DNA of 64,000 bases from Bacillota bacterium (GCA_009711785.1 VENA01000008.1:1-64000), one strand, 5' to 3'. Counted from the stretch's first letter, positions 26,161 through 35,441 are shown. Program-made: numbers and translations. Notes: a model not told the origin generated them from the sequence alone.

Positions 26161-26592
26161 CTAAATGAATTTTAATATTTTTTTCATATAATCATCTTTA
26201 ACTTCACAACCATATACTTTAAGTTCATTATCAATATAATTACCTTCATATTTAATATCCATTGTCTTTTTTATAACTTTTTTTCCAAATCCAACTCCAA
26301 GAATAATATTTTTTCCTATTAATTTTTTAATTTTTTCAATCAATATATTAAAATTTTCACCCTCTATATCACCATTTGATATAAAAACTACATCAAAGTT
26401 ATTTTTTATATAATCAATATCAAAATCATAATTAAAAACACTTACACTATATTTTTTATCAACTATTTTTATTAAATCTTCTTTATTTATCCCTAGATTA
26501 ATAACTGCTATCTTTTTTAAGCTAGGCATTATACTAAAATTTTCTAAATCCTTAATATCAGCATTTTTAATAGCATCCTGTGTAAATATCAT
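26161..26592 (-). CDS. Catalytically dead class I amidotransferase-like protein, paralogue of the CarA C-terminal domain
   Basis: This 143-residue protein starts with ATG behind AAAGGAGATG and lies 13 bases after argD and 15 bases before carA. From residue 27 it follows the CarA amidotransferase domain: KKIAVINLGINKEDL against NIALLDFGIKKNII, DVVFISNGDIEGEN against GVLLSNGPGDPEKA, and IEKIKKLIGKNIILGVGFG against IKTIKKLIGKLPIFGICLG. The nucleophile Cys is replaced by Gly101 (GVGFGKKV), and the His and Glu of the triad are missing, because the protein ends about 40 residues later. It is lysine- and isoleucine-rich. It cannot act as a glutaminase. A regulatory or scaffolding role for CarA/CarB, or decay after duplication, are the options. 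Confidence 0.78.
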   Translation of the reverse strand: MIFTQDAIKNADIKDLENFSIMPSLKKIAVINLGINKEDLIKIVDKKYSVSVFNYDFDIDYIKNNFDVVFISNGDIEGENFNILIEKIKKLIGKNIILGVGFGKKVIKKTMDIKYEGNYIDNELKVYGCEVKDDYMKKILKFI

Positions 26593-26605
26593 ATAATCAT
26601 CTCCT

Positions 26606-27769
26606 TTAATATATTACTTTAATTGACTTTTCTAAAATATCTAATCCTTTATCAATATCTTCTTTTTTAACATTTAAAGGTGGTACTATTCTAATTACGT
26701 TTTTCCCAGCTCCCACTAATAAAAGCCCATTATCAAGAGTCTTATTTAAAAGCTTTTGTGGTTTATCATTTAATTTAATACCTAATAATAAACCCTCACC
26801 TTTTATTTCTTTTATAACTTCATATTTATCTTTAAGTTTTTTAAGTTTACCAACAATATAATTTTCCTTATCTTTAACCTTTTTTATTACTCTACCATCT
26901 ATAAGTTCTTTTAATACTGCTAAAGATACCTGTGAGGCTAATGGATTTCCTCCAAATGTACATCCATGATCACCTTTTTTTAATACACTTGCTTTTTTAT
27001 TTGTCAAAACAGCACCTATAGGAAATCCTCCCCCTAAACCTTTAGCCATACATATAACATCAGGTATAACTTCTAAACTTTCATATGCAAATAATTTACC
27101 TAATCTTCCTATACCACATTGCACTTCATCAAATATTAATAAAGCATTATATTCATTACAAAGTACTCTTAATTTTTTTAAAAACTCTTTATCTACCTTT
27201 TCTATACCCCCTTCCCCTTGAATAGGTTCTATTATTACACCGCAGGTATTTCCATTTATTTTAGATTTAAGATCATCTATATCATTAAACTTTACTGAAT
27301 TTACTCCCTCCATAAGGGGCATAAATGGTGTTTGATATTTCTTTTGGCCAGTAACTGCTAATGCTCCTAAACTTCTTCCATGAAAAGAATTTTCCATATA
27401 TAATATTTCGTTTTTATTTTTTCCTTTTTTATTTTTACCAAATTTTCTTGCAATTTTTAAAGCAGTTTCTACAGCCTCAGTTCCACTATTACAGAAAAAA
27501 GCTTCTTTATGATCACTATTATCTACTAACTTTTTAGCTAATTTTAATTGTGGTTCATTCCAGTATAAATTTGAAATATGGATTAATTTCTCACTTTGTT
27601 CATTTATAGCTTTTAATATAGCAGGATGGCTATGTCCTAAACAATTAACAGCTATCCCTGATACAAAGTCTATATACTCTTTCCCTTCAGTATCAAAAAC
27701 TTTTGAACCAATTCCTTTTTCTAAGGTTATATCTAATCTTCCATAGTTTTTCATAATATTATCTTTCAT
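26606..27769 (-). CDS. argD: Acetylornithine aminotransferase
   Basis: From the ATG behind AAGGGGG the protein has 387 residues, the usual size for ArgD. It is a class III PLP aminotransferase with EYIDFVSGIAVNCLGHSHP near the N-terminus, FFCNSGTEAVETALKIARK, LIFDEVQCGIGRLGK with the PLP-binding Asp, and the Lys region ICMAKGLGGGFPIGAVL. It makes N-acetylornithine from N-acetylglutamate semialdehyde, and may act on related omega-amino acids. It is the second gene of argB-argD-(dead amidotransferase)-carA-carB. Confidence 0.93.
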   Translation of the reverse strand: MKDNIMKNYGRLDITLEKGIGSKVFDTEGKEYIDFVSGIAVNCLGHSHPAILKAINEQSEKLIHISNLYWNEPQLKLAKKLVDNSDHKEAFFCNSGTEAVETALKIARKFGKNKKGKNKNEILYMENSFHGRSLGALAVTGQKKYQTPFMPLMEGVNSVKFNDIDDLKSKINGNTCGVIIEPIQGEGGIEKVDKEFLKKLRVLCNEYNALLIFDEVQCGIGRLGKLFAYESLEVIPDVICMAKGLGGGFPIGAVLTNKKASVLKKGDHGCTFGGNPLASQVSLAVLKELIDGRVIKKVKDKENYIVGKLKKLKDKYEVIKEIKGEGLLLGIKLNDKPQKLLNKTLDNGLLLVGAGKNVIRIVPPLNVKKEDIDKGLDILEKSIKVIY

Positions 27770-27770
27770 T

Positions 27771-28634
27771 CTAAAAACCCCCTTCAATCATTGTACCTAT
27801 GCCATCATTTGTAAATATCTCTATTAGTAAACTATGTTCTTTTCTTCCATCTATAAGATGGACATCCTTTGTGCCATTATCAAGTGCCATTAATGAACAT
27901 TCCATTTTAGGTATCATTCCACCATTTATTAAACCTTTATTTATTAACTCTTTTATCTCTTTTTTATTAACCCTATTTATGAAACTAGAGTCGTCGTTTA
28001 TATCTTTATAAATACCTTTTACATCACTTATATAAATAAGTTTTTCTGTTTTTAATTTAGAACTTATAAAACTTGCAACATAATCTGCATTAATATTATA
28101 AGCATTTCCTTTATCATCAGCACCTATTGGTGATATAACAGGAATATAATTTTTATTTACTAAATCTAGTAAAAATTTATTATTTATACTTACTACTTCA
28201 CCAACATAACCTAAATCTTCTTTACTATCTAACAATTTCTTTTTAGCTGTTATTAATTTACTATCTCTACCGCTAACCCCTAGAGCATTAATACCATGAT
28301 TACAAAGTTCTGTAGTAATTTCTTTATTGATCTTTCCAGAAAGAACCATCTCAACTATATCCATAGTTTCTTTATCTGTTACCCTCAAACCGTTTATAAA
28401 TCTTGTTTTTTTATCTAATTTTGTAAGCATTTCAGATATATTAGGACCACCACCATGTACAATAATAATATTTATACCTGATAAAGATAATAATGCTACA
28501 TCATCAATGAAGGCTTTTTTAGCTAATTCGTTTTTAAATATACTACCACCATATTTTATGACAAACGTTTTATTTCTAAATTTCTTTATATATGGTAAAG
28601 CTTCTATCAATATTTCAACATCTTTTGTATCCAT
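27771..28634 (-). CDS. argB: Acetylglutamate kinase
   Basis: The ATG six bases after AGGTG gives 287 residues. Amino acid kinase motifs are FVIKYGGSIFKN (about 20-31), IIIVHGGGPNISEML (about 56-70), RFINGLRVTDKETMDIV (about 77-93) and YNINADYVASFIS. It phosphorylates N-acetylglutamate, the second step of arginine synthesis. It is the first gene of the leftward arginine operon and has a long AT-rich leader with repeats (28644-28980). argC and argJ are encoded about 4.5 kb away on the other strand. Confidence 0.94.
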   Translation of the reverse strand: MDTKDVEILIEALPYIKKFRNKTFVIKYGGSIFKNELAKKAFIDDVALLSLSGINIIIVHGGGPNISEMLTKLDKKTRFINGLRVTDKETMDIVEMVLSGKINKEITTELCNHGINALGVSGRDSKLITAKKKLLDSKEDLGYVGEVVSINNKFLLDLVNKNYIPVISPIGADDKGNAYNINADYVASFISSKLKTEKLIYISDVKGIYKDINDDSSFINRVNKKEIKELINKGLINGGMIPKMECSLMALDNGTKDVHLIDGRKEHSLLIEIFTNDGIGTMIEGGF

Positions 28635-28643
28635 TATTTTCAC

Positions 28644-28980
28644 CTGCTTTAAATTTATAATTTTTATAATTATACCTTATTTTAATTATTTATTCAACTA
28701 TTCTTTAATTAATTTTTGTTTTTTTATGTATTTTCATTATGTTGTTTGTATATTTTATTTTAATATTGCTAATATAAGTTTGAAGTTATACTCTAGTTTC
28801 AAAGGGTTATAATCAAAATTTCATGCAACTTTACTCTAAGGTATTTTCTAAAATCACTTTATAGTTATGCAAATTTATCCTTTTATTATATAGATTATAA
28901 CCTCAGAATAAATTGCATTGATATGCAAAATTGCTTGTTAAAATCAAATCATATTAATATTCTTAAAATAAATCTTCAAA
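28644..28980 (-). promoter_or_regulatory. Leader and promoter region of the argB operon with inverted repeats
   Basis: The gap of more than 300 bases before argB carries no ORF I trust. On the minus strand a 10-bp pair GGTTATAATC / GATTATAACC (around 28805-28814 and 28893-28902) can close an RNA loop of about 80 bases. TTGCAT occurs three times, once as the dyad TTGCAT-N4-ATGCAA (around 28912-28927). Nearer the gene, an AATGAAAATACAT stretch (around 28727-28739) loosely resembles ArgR boxes. It is the likely control region for arginine repression. Confidence 0.4.
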
Positions 28981-29019
28981 AAAAAGAGGATGGCACCTTT
29001 TAATTAAGATGCCACCTAC
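28981..29019 (-). terminator. Terminator after the P-loop kinase-like gene
   Basis: Minus-strand RNA pairs AGGTGGCATCTT against the complementary AAGGTGCCATCCT region around an AT-rich loop and ends in seven T. It lies about 60 bases after the stop of the gene at 29078-30037. Confidence 0.75.
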
Positions 29020-29077
29020 TAATATTTTTTATAATATACTTTTCAATCAAATATTATAAAAAAAATCCATTTTCAAA

Positions 29078-30037
29078 TTAAAATTCTGATATCTTAGAAC
29101 AATAATAAGTTAATCTATTTATAAAAGTATAATTAAACCCAATTACTTTTCCATTATCTATCTTAAAATCAATATACATAGGGATTCCTTGTATGTGAAA
29201 GTATTTATCGGTTTTTGGTTTAAGCTTATAATCTTCCCAGTAAGTCCCTTTTAGTATTAATTGACCTTTATCTAGCTCTATACATAACTTTTCATCCTTA
29301 ACTGGAAAATCTTTAGAAACTTTATATTTTCCTACATATTTATTTAAAAGTTCTTTAGGTAAATAATGAGTATCATCTATTTTCTCATAACCTAACCATT
29401 TTAAAACTTTTAACTCATTTTCTTTCCATTTTTCTTTTGTTATATCTATATGTAATATAGGAAATTCCAAATTTGAAGCTATATTTTTATATAGTATCTG
29501 CCCATCCTTAAAGTAATCTAACATACCTTTAAAACCAGTTCTATTTCTTTTCCTTTGATATGGAGATGAATTAATATTATTAATTGTATATTTAGTCCAA
29601 TTCTCCCCTCTCCTACTACAAGCTCTAGAAACTACACTTTCTGTATCCCCATATAAAAAAATCACCTTTGGATTAAGTTCTTTTAATAGATTTTCTATCC
29701 TATTAAAATATTTATTTATTTTTTCTTCTGGGATTTCTAAACTTTTTAAATATAAACTGTAACTAAATAGTGCACTATCAAGGATAAATTTTTTTTCTGT
29801 GTTTTTTATCCTTTTAATTAAGTCAATCCAACAGTTAATAAGTATATCTATAATATCTTTATCAGTTGGATTATTATATTCAATCCAAAATTCTTTAAAT
29901 TGTATATTATTCTGTTCATACTCATCCATCCAATAAACTGATTTATTATTTAAGTTTATCTGTCTAAAAATATACTGAGACAAACTAGATTTGCCTGATC
30001 CTGGCTGACCTTCAAAAAATATTAGTTTATTTTTCAT
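29078..30037 (-). CDS. P-loop NTPase, kinase-like
   Basis: A 319-residue cytoplasmic protein with a Walker A motif at residues 10-17 (EGQPGSGKSSLSQYI), a conserved YWMDEYEQNNIQF stretch and VIFLYGDTESVVSRACSRRG, which looks like a lid or arginine-rich loop of small-molecule kinases. The C-terminal 90 residues form an extra domain with LNKYVGKYKVSKDFP, a pattern seen in beta-rich tails after hydrolases. The family appears in Firmicutes without assigned function; an antibiotic or small-metabolite phosphotransferase is possible. The ATG follows GGGGGAGAAG. It belongs to a five-gene leftward accessory run. Confidence 0.7.
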   Translation of the reverse strand: MKNKLIFFEGQPGSGKSSLSQYIFRQINLNNKSVYWMDEYEQNNIQFKEFWIEYNNPTDKDIIDILINCWIDLIKRIKNTEKKFILDSALFSYSLYLKSLEIPEEKINKYFNRIENLLKELNPKVIFLYGDTESVVSRACSRRGENWTKYTINNINSSPYQRKRNRTGFKGMLDYFKDGQILYKNIASNLEFPILHIDITKEKWKENELKVLKWLGYEKIDDTHYLPKELLNKYVGKYKVSKDFPVKDEKLCIELDKGQLILKGTYWEDYKLKPKTDKYFHIQGIPMYIDFKIDNGKVIGFNYTFINRLTYYCSKISEF

Positions 30038-30047
30038 CTTCTCCCCC

Positions 30048-30998
30048 TTAATTAACCCTTAACGAAGGTAATATATATTCATTAAAATATTTTAGTGGCA
30101 CTAATGAATTTTCATACATTCTACTAGTAAAAACAGCTACCAAATTATATTTTGGTGATACAATAATAAATTGTCCTCCATACCCCAAAGAAAAATAATA
30201 CTCTTTTCCCTTTGAAATCCACCAATGATACCCATAATCTCCTATATTATCATATCCTTTAAAATGAATATCAGTAGATTTTTCTACCCATTTTTTAGGA
30301 ATAATTTCTTTACCATTTAAAAAACCTTTTTTTAAGTATAAGTAGCCAAATTTAAGCATGTCTTTACTTTGTATCTTTAATCCATCTGCACCTAAATTTA
30401 TATTATCCCTATCATACCAAAATGAATTATTAATACCAAGTGGTCTAAATAGATACTTCCTAGAAAAATCATAGGTACTAACTCTAGATACCTTTTGAAT
30501 TATCGCTGATAATAAATGAGAACAGCCTGAGTTATAATTCATATATTCTCCAGGGGAACTTTCCAGTGGTCTATTAATGATAAATTTAATCATGTCAGAA
30601 CTATATTGCATCTTAGGGAAATTGTCCCATTTGCCAAATTCAGGCCAATAAAAGCCTGGCGTCATAGTTAATAAATTATAAAGTGTTATTTCTTTTTTAC
30701 GTATATCAGACTGTTTATTAATTAAGTTTGGAAAAAATTCTACTATAGGTGTATGTAAATCTTTAATTAATCCCTGCTTAATTAAAATACCAAACAAAGC
30801 TGATATAAAACTTTTAGTACATGAGTTAATTCTTTGAAGTTTATTTTCATTTTTTTTATTCTTATAATATTCAAAGACTAACTTTTCATTTCTTAAAACC
30901 AAGCAACTTAATATCTTCTTCTTTTGTAATTTTTTATTTAACTTTATCATAAAAGTATCGTCTAGCCCCTCAATACTAGGCTTACTTCTATCAAACAA
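30048..30998 (-). CDS. Serine hydrolase of the beta-lactamase (class C/PBP-like) family
   Basis: A 316-residue protein with the SxxK motif as Ser59-Cys-Thr-Lys62 (NSCTKSFISALFG), a YNSG tyrosine motif at about residue 154 and a late HWWISKG segment at the place of the KTG box. The N-terminus lacks a signal peptide, which suggests a cytoplasmic esterase, D-aminopeptidase or amidase rather than an exported beta-lactamase. The start is TTG behind AAAGGTG. It is ten bases upstream of the P-loop kinase-like gene, so the two are co-transcribed. Confidence 0.85.
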   Translation of the reverse strand: MFDRSKPSIEGLDDTFMIKLNKKLQKKKILSCLVLRNEKLVFEYYKNKKNENKLQRINSCTKSFISALFGILIKQGLIKDLHTPIVEFFPNLINKQSDIRKKEITLYNLLTMTPGFYWPEFGKWDNFPKMQYSSDMIKFIINRPLESSPGEYMNYNSGCSHLLSAIIQKVSRVSTYDFSRKYLFRPLGINNSFWYDRDNINLGADGLKIQSKDMLKFGYLYLKKGFLNGKEIIPKKWVEKSTDIHFKGYDNIGDYGYHWWISKGKEYYFSLGYGGQFIIVSPKYNLVAVFTSRMYENSLVPLKYFNEYILPSLRVN

Positions 30999-31027
30999 AT
31001 TGTCACACCTTTCTTTTAAAAGTTAAG

Positions 31028-31702
31028 TTATAGATTCTTTAGCTCTTTAAATATTACTTTTGGATTATTAAAGTCTGTATTATCGATAATGATATCTGAA
31101 TATTTTTCAGTTGGATACTCTTTAAGATAATACTTTTGAGTGGGTATGTATTTTAAGTCATACTTTTTTAAGATTTCTTCACCATATTTTGGGACATCCC
31201 TTTTTAAAACTCTTTTTTTACACTCATCAAAGGGTATATGGATAAAAATTTTATAGTCTAGATAGGGTTCTATCTCCTTTCTAAAGATAAATACCCCTTC
31301 TAAAATTACCAAAGTATTTTTATCTATCGAAAAAACTTTTTCTAAATCGTATTTATCTGTTTCTAAGTTTAATGATCTAATTTTCTTATGTAAATAATTT
31401 TTCTTTTTAATTGGGATTAATAACTCATTTACTAATCCTTTTATATTAAAACTTTTATAAAAATAATTTTCAATTTCATCCTTGCCAGAGTATCTTATGT
31501 TCTTAGGATTATGAAAATCATCTATATGTATTATTTGAACTTTTTCTTTTTGTTTTTTTAAATAAGTATCTAAGCTATTTGTAAATTCAGTTTTCCCTGA
31601 GGTGTCAATGCCATTAATACCAATTATTATTGGTTTGTGTGCTTGTTTTTTATTTTTTATTTCTTTATAAATATAATCAAAAACTTCGTAGATATCCTTC
31701 AT
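31028..31702 (-). CDS. Uridine kinase-like P-loop kinase
   Basis: The ATG behind AAAAGGGGG gives 224 residues. The Walker A motif is IGINGIDTSGKTEF (about 28-41), followed by VQIIHIDDFHNPKNIR, as in uridine kinase and phosphoribulokinase relatives. LVILEGVFIFRKEIEPYLDY matches the Walker B-like region, and KRVLKRDVPKYGEE the lid. It likely phosphorylates a nucleoside or other small hydroxyl compound in the cytoplasm. The exact substrate is unknown. Confidence 0.85.
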   Translation of the reverse strand: MKDIYEVFDYIYKEIKNKKQAHKPIIIGINGIDTSGKTEFTNSLDTYLKKQKEKVQIIHIDDFHNPKNIRYSGKDEIENYFYKSFNIKGLVNELLIPIKKKNYLHKKIRSLNLETDKYDLEKVFSIDKNTLVILEGVFIFRKEIEPYLDYKIFIHIPFDECKKRVLKRDVPKYGEEILKKYDLKYIPTQKYYLKEYPTEKYSDIIIDNTDFNNPKVIFKELKNL

Positions 31703-31721
31703 AATACCCCCTTTTAACATT

Positions 31722-32207
31722 TTAGTCTCTAAATAAATGACAATACCTTATATAAATTCTATTAAATCTATCACTAGCAGCAGTTGGTTGATACCCCCCA
31801 ACTTTCTTAATCTTACTACCTACCCTTATCTCTAAATAAATATTACTACCATCCATTACATCTCCATCTATCCTTTTAGGCATTTGAAAAAAATTTTCAT
31901 TAATAACTACATACTTAATAAATTTAATTAATTTTTCTTTAGACACACTTCCCACTATAGTCTTAGCTTTAGCTATATCATCTCTAAATCTGGTGATTTT
32001 TACATAAGTGCCGTCACCATTTATCTTTGTTTCAAAAGTTCTATCGTCCATACTAGGTTCACTATTATATTTTATATAAAAGTCCCCTCTATTAATTTCT
32101 TTTATAAATGGTTTTTTAATTAGATAGTAATCTAATAAATAATAGCTACTGGCTATAACTATTAACAAAAATAAGCTTATAACAAAATAATTTATTTTCC
32201 CCTTCAT
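31722..32207 (-). CDS. Membrane-anchored protein of unknown function
   Basis: The ATG behind GGAGTGGG gives 161 residues. A single N-terminal hydrophobic segment (YFVISLFLLIVIASSYYLL, about 5-23) anchors it, with the rest outside the membrane. The outer part is a small mixed alpha/beta domain with KINGDGTYVKITRFRDD and GDVMDGSNIYLEIRVG. I do not recognise the family. It lies 19 bases upstream of the kinase gene start and shares its transcript. Confidence 0.7.
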   Translation of the reverse strand: MKGKINYFVISLFLLIVIASSYYLLDYYLIKKPFIKEINRGDFYIKYNSEPSMDDRTFETKINGDGTYVKITRFRDDIAKAKTIVGSVSKEKLIKFIKYVVINENFFQMPKRIDGDVMDGSNIYLEIRVGSKIKKVGGYQPTAASDRFNRIYIRYCHLFRD

Positions 32208-32276
32208 TATACCCACTCCATTTCTAAATGTTATAAACATTTTGTTAATAACTAAAATAAACCAACTCCCCTATTA

Positions 32277-32771
32277 TTAAGCCCTTATCTTTGCATATAA
32301 AAAATTATCATAATAATTGTCTTGAAATTTAATGATTTTTTTAAGTAACCCTTCTTTTTTATATCCATTTTTTATTGCCACTTTTTCACTAGCTTTATTT
32401 AAAGGATCCATTCTAATCTCAAGTCTTACTAAAGAAAGGTCATTAAATGCCTTTTTTTCTAGTAATCTTACTGCTTGTGTAGCAATTCCTTTACCAGCAA
32501 ATTCATTATCTACAAAATAACCTATTTCTCCGACATGGTCATACTCTCTATATATAGTAATTCCACAACCTCCAACTACTTTTTCTTTGTAAATAATAGT
32601 ATAATTATATTCTTGATTTTTCTCTCTTTTATATTTTCTTCTCTCTATCCATTTTCTTTCTGATTCTATACTCTTAGGTATAGTTGAATAATAATATTTC
32701 GTATCTATTTTATTTAATATTTCATAAAATCTTTTTGCATCTTCTTTTTTTACATATCTAAGTTTAATCAC
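32277..32771 (-). CDS. GNAT-family N-acetyltransferase
   Basis: The GTG start behind GAGGTGATAAG gives 164 residues. The cofactor loop is DNEFAGKGIATQAVRLLEKK (about 98-117), followed by LEIRMDPLNKASEKVAIKNG, a RimJ/RimL-like arrangement. The N-terminal strand IKLRYVKKEDAKRFYEIL is standard. It acetylates an unknown amine. It is the first gene of the leftward run 32771-29078. The longer ATG frame upstream has no ribosome binding site and was not chosen. Confidence 0.87.
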   Translation of the reverse strand: MIKLRYVKKEDAKRFYEILNKIDTKYYYSTIPKSIESERKWIERRKYKREKNQEYNYTIIYKEKVVGGCGITIYREYDHVGEIGYFVDNEFAGKGIATQAVRLLEKKAFNDLSLVRLEIRMDPLNKASEKVAIKNGYKKEGLLKKIIKFQDNYYDNFLYAKIRA

Positions 32772-32828
32772 CCTTATCACCTCTTTATCTATTAAACAAA
32801 ATAACCATAAAGAATTTACAAAAACCAT

Positions 32829-33074
32829 ATTATTAATTGATGCTTTTTTTACCTACTCCCAGATTATACTGTTAACACTTCTACATTATACAAAAAATAC
32901 CTCTAGAATATCATTATATATAATATACAATACGTATAAATCGTTAGCCCTATAACCACTATAAAGTTATAATATTTCTCTTTAAATCTATTCATTTTTG
33001 ACTTAACTTGTTTACATATTCTTTATAATTATACCTATTTCAAATCATTTTTTGTATTTTTCTTAAATTTACCT
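32829..33074. other. AT-rich intergenic region upstream of argC
   Basis: This gap between the leftward GNAT gene and the rightward argC promoter holds no ORF or RNA I can support. It must contain the leftward promoter of the accessory run. Short TTGTATTTTT and TTTTGTATTTTTC repeats near 33049-33085 could be regulator sites for arginine control, but this is weak. Confidence 0.4.
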
Positions 33075-33103
33075 TTGTATTTTTATAAAATATACTGTAT
33101 AAT
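33075..33103 (+). promoter_or_regulatory. Sigma-A-type promoter of argCJ
   Basis: TTGTAT (33075-33080) and TATAAT (33098-33103) are spaced by 17 bases, ending 31 bases before the argC start codon, which has its own GAGGTG site. Confidence 0.7.
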
Positions 33104-33134
33104 TAATCTTAAATAATTTTAGCGAGGTGAAAAT

Positions 33135-34172
33135 ATGATTAAAGTAGGAGTAATAGGTTCAACAGGTTATGCTGGACAGCAATTAGTGTGGTTACTTAAC
33201 AACCATAAAAATGTTGAAATAGTTTTTCTATCATCTCATAGTTATGCAAATAAAGCCTACACCAAAGTTTATCCTCAATACAAACAATTTAATAAAAGCA
33301 TATGTATTGATATGGAAAATGCTTTATCTAAACTAGATGACATAGATTTACTATTTTTAGCTTTACCCCATGGAAAGACTTTTGAAATAACAAAAAAAGC
33401 TATTGATAAAAATGTAAGAGTTATAGATTTAAGCGCAGACCTAAGACTTAAAAGTCAAAGCGAATATGAAAAGTGGTATAAGATAAGGCATAAACTACCT
33501 AAAGATATAAAAAATGCAGTATATGGTCTTTGTGAGTTAAACAGAGAAAAAATTAAAACTACAAAACTTTTAGCTAACCCAGGCTGTTACCCTACTGCAA
33601 GTATTTTAGCTTTAACACCTCTTGTTTTTAATAAATTAATAGAACCTTCTTCAATAATTATAGATGCTAAATCTGGTGTTTCAGGTGCAGGAAGAAAAGC
33701 TAATTTATCTACTTTATATGGTGAATGTAATGAATCTTTAAAGGCTTATAAAGTAAGTAGCCACCGTCATACCCCTGAAATAGAACAGGAACTATCTAAA
33801 TTTTCAGATAAAGATATTACTTTATCCTTTACTCCCCATTTAGTTCCTATGAATCGTGGGATACTTGCAACTAGCTATGCAAAATTAACTAAGGAAGTAA
33901 AAGAAGAAGATATATTTAATCTATATAATAAATTTTATAAAGATGAGTATTTTATAAGAATTATTAAAGACCTTCCTGAAACCAGATTTGTTAAGGGTAC
34001 AAATATATGCGATATATCTTTAAGAGTTGATATAAGAACTAAAAGAATTATTGTAGTTTCAGCTATAGATAACCTAATAAAGGGAGCAGCTGGTCAAGCT
34101 GTTCAAAATATGAATATTATGTTTGATTTTAATGAAAATGAAGGATTAAATTTATTATCTATGTTACCTTAA
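33135..34172 (+). CDS. argC: N-acetyl-gamma-glutamyl-phosphate reductase
   Basis: A 345-residue enzyme of standard length. The NADP-binding motif is [17 protein letters not shown] (about 5-21), the catalytic Cys lies in [15 protein letters not shown] (about 145-159), and the [12 protein letters not shown] segment (about 208-219) is typical. It reduces N-acetylglutamyl phosphate to the semialdehyde, step three of arginine synthesis. argJ follows after six bases. The partner genes argB and argD are on the opposite strand. Confidence 0.95.
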   Translation: MIKVGVIGSTGYAGQQLVWLLNNHKNVEIVFLSSHSYANKAYTKVYPQYKQFNKSICIDMENALSKLDDIDLLFLALPHGKTFEITKKAIDKNVRVIDLSADLRLKSQSEYEKWYKIRHKLPKDIKNAVYGLCELNREKIKTTKLLANPGCYPTASILALTPLVFNKLIEPSSIIIDAKSGVSGAGRKANLSTLYGECNESLKAYKVSSHRHTPEIEQELSKFSDKDITLSFTPHLVPMNRGILATSYAKLTKEVKEEDIFNLYNKFYKDEYFIRIIKDLPETRFVKGTNICDISLRVDIRTKRIIVVSAIDNLIKGAAGQAVQNMNIMFDFNENEGLNLLSMLP

Positions 34173-34187
34173 GAAAGGATGATTAAA

Positions 34188-35402
34188 ATGAAAATTATAA
34201 AAGATAAACCCATATCAGTAGTTCCAGGATTTAAAACAATAGGAATCCATTGTGGAGTAAAAAAAAGAAAAAAGGATCTATGCTTAATATATAGTCAGTC
34301 CCCTACTGTTTCGGCCGCAACATTTACTAAAAATAAATCAATGGCTGCTCCAGTAATGGTTAGTAAGAAACATATAAAAAGTAATAATACTCAAGCTATA
34401 ATTATTAATAGTGGAAATGCAAATGCATGTACAGGTAATAAAGGTTATGAAGATGCTTTAAAAATGGCTGAAACTGTAGCTAATAATTTAAATTTAAAAA
34501 AGGAAGAAGTTATGGTAGCATCTACAGGTATTATAGGAGTTAATCTTCCTATTGATAATATAGTATCTGGAATAGATAAGTGTTGCAGTTTAGTTGATAA
34601 TAACGATGGTGAATCCAGTGCTCAAGCGATATTAACTACTGATTCATTTACTAAAACCATTACAGTTAAACTTGAAATTGATAATAAACCAATATTTATA
34701 AGTGCCATTGCTAAGGGCTCTGGTATGATTCATCCTAATATGGGGACTATGCTTAGTTTTATTACAACTAATTTAAATATAGAAAAAAACATACTAAATG
34801 ATATGTTAAAAGTAAGCGTTGAAGATAGCTATAATATGGTATCAGTAGATGGTGATACTAGCACTAATGATACAGTAATTATGCTAGCTAATAAAACGGC
34901 TAACAATAAAGCTATTTCTGAAAAGAAAGAAGATTATTATAAGTTTAAAAAGGCTCTTGACTATGTTAATAAGTATCTTTCTAAAATGATTGCTAAAGAT
35001 GGTGAAGGCTCTACTAAACTTATTGAAGTTAATTTAGAAAATGCAAAATCTTTAAAGGATGCTAAACTCTGTGCGAAATCTGTAATATCATCTAATTTAG
35101 TTAAAACAGCTATGTTTGGTAATGATCCTAACTGGGGAAGAATTCTTTGTTCCTTAGGTTATTCCGGCGGTGATTTCTCTCAGGAAAAGGTTGATATATC
35201 TATAGGAGATGAAAATTCTTTACTAGACTTAGTTAAAAATGGAATATCCTTAAATTTTGATAAAATATCTGCTGAAAAGATTCTAAAAAATAAACATATA
35301 ATAATAAAAATAAATCTCAATGACGGAAAATATAAAGCAACTGCTTGGGGATGTGATTTAACCTATGATTATATAAAGTGTAACGGAGTATATACTACCT
35401 AA
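34188..35402 (+). CDS. argJ: Glutamate N-acetyltransferase / ornithine acetyltransferase
   Basis: The ATG eight bases after AAAGG gives 404 residues. ArgJ cleaves itself before a threonine in the PNMATML-type motif; here it is GSGMIHPNMGTMLSF with Thr187 as the likely nucleophile, preceded by Gly rather than the usual Ala. Other family motifs are NSGNANACTGNKGYEDA and GNDPNWGRILCSLGYSG. It recycles acetyl groups from acetylornithine to glutamate, so the organism uses the cyclic pathway. A terminator follows at once, ending the argCJ operon. Confidence 0.94.
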   Translation: MKIIKDKPISVVPGFKTIGIHCGVKKRKKDLCLIYSQSPTVSAATFTKNKSMAAPVMVSKKHIKSNNTQAIIINSGNANACTGNKGYEDALKMAETVANNLNLKKEEVMVASTGIIGVNLPIDNIVSGIDKCCSLVDNNDGESSAQAILTTDSFTKTITVKLEIDNKPIFISAIAKGSGMIHPNMGTMLSFITTNLNIEKNILNDMLKVSVEDSYNMVSVDGDTSTNDTVIMLANKTANNKAISEKKEDYYKFKKALDYVNKYLSKMIAKDGEGSTKLIEVNLENAKSLKDAKLCAKSVISSNLVKTAMFGNDPNWGRILCSLGYSGGDFSQEKVDISIGDENSLLDLVKNGISLNFDKISAEKILKNKHIIIKINLNDGKYKATAWGCDLTYDYIKCNGVYTT

Positions 35403-35408
35403 GATATA

Positions 35409-35441
35409 ATGCGTACATTAATTTGTACGCATTTTTCCTTT
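35409..35441 (+). terminator. Rho-independent terminator after argJ
   Basis: A 9-bp perfect stem (ATGCGTACA and TGTACGCAT) is followed by TTTTTCC and more T. It starts six bases after the argJ stop. Confidence 0.9.

Noticed and set aside
28700..28745. Firm ArgR box upstream of argB
   Set aside because: The TGAAAATACAT resemblance is too loose in such AT-rich DNA to call a site.
28327..28812. Rightward 161-residue ORF opposite argB and its leader
   Set aside because: It begins inside argB on the other strand, has no ribosome binding site and reads as Phe/Ile-rich noise in the AT-rich leader.
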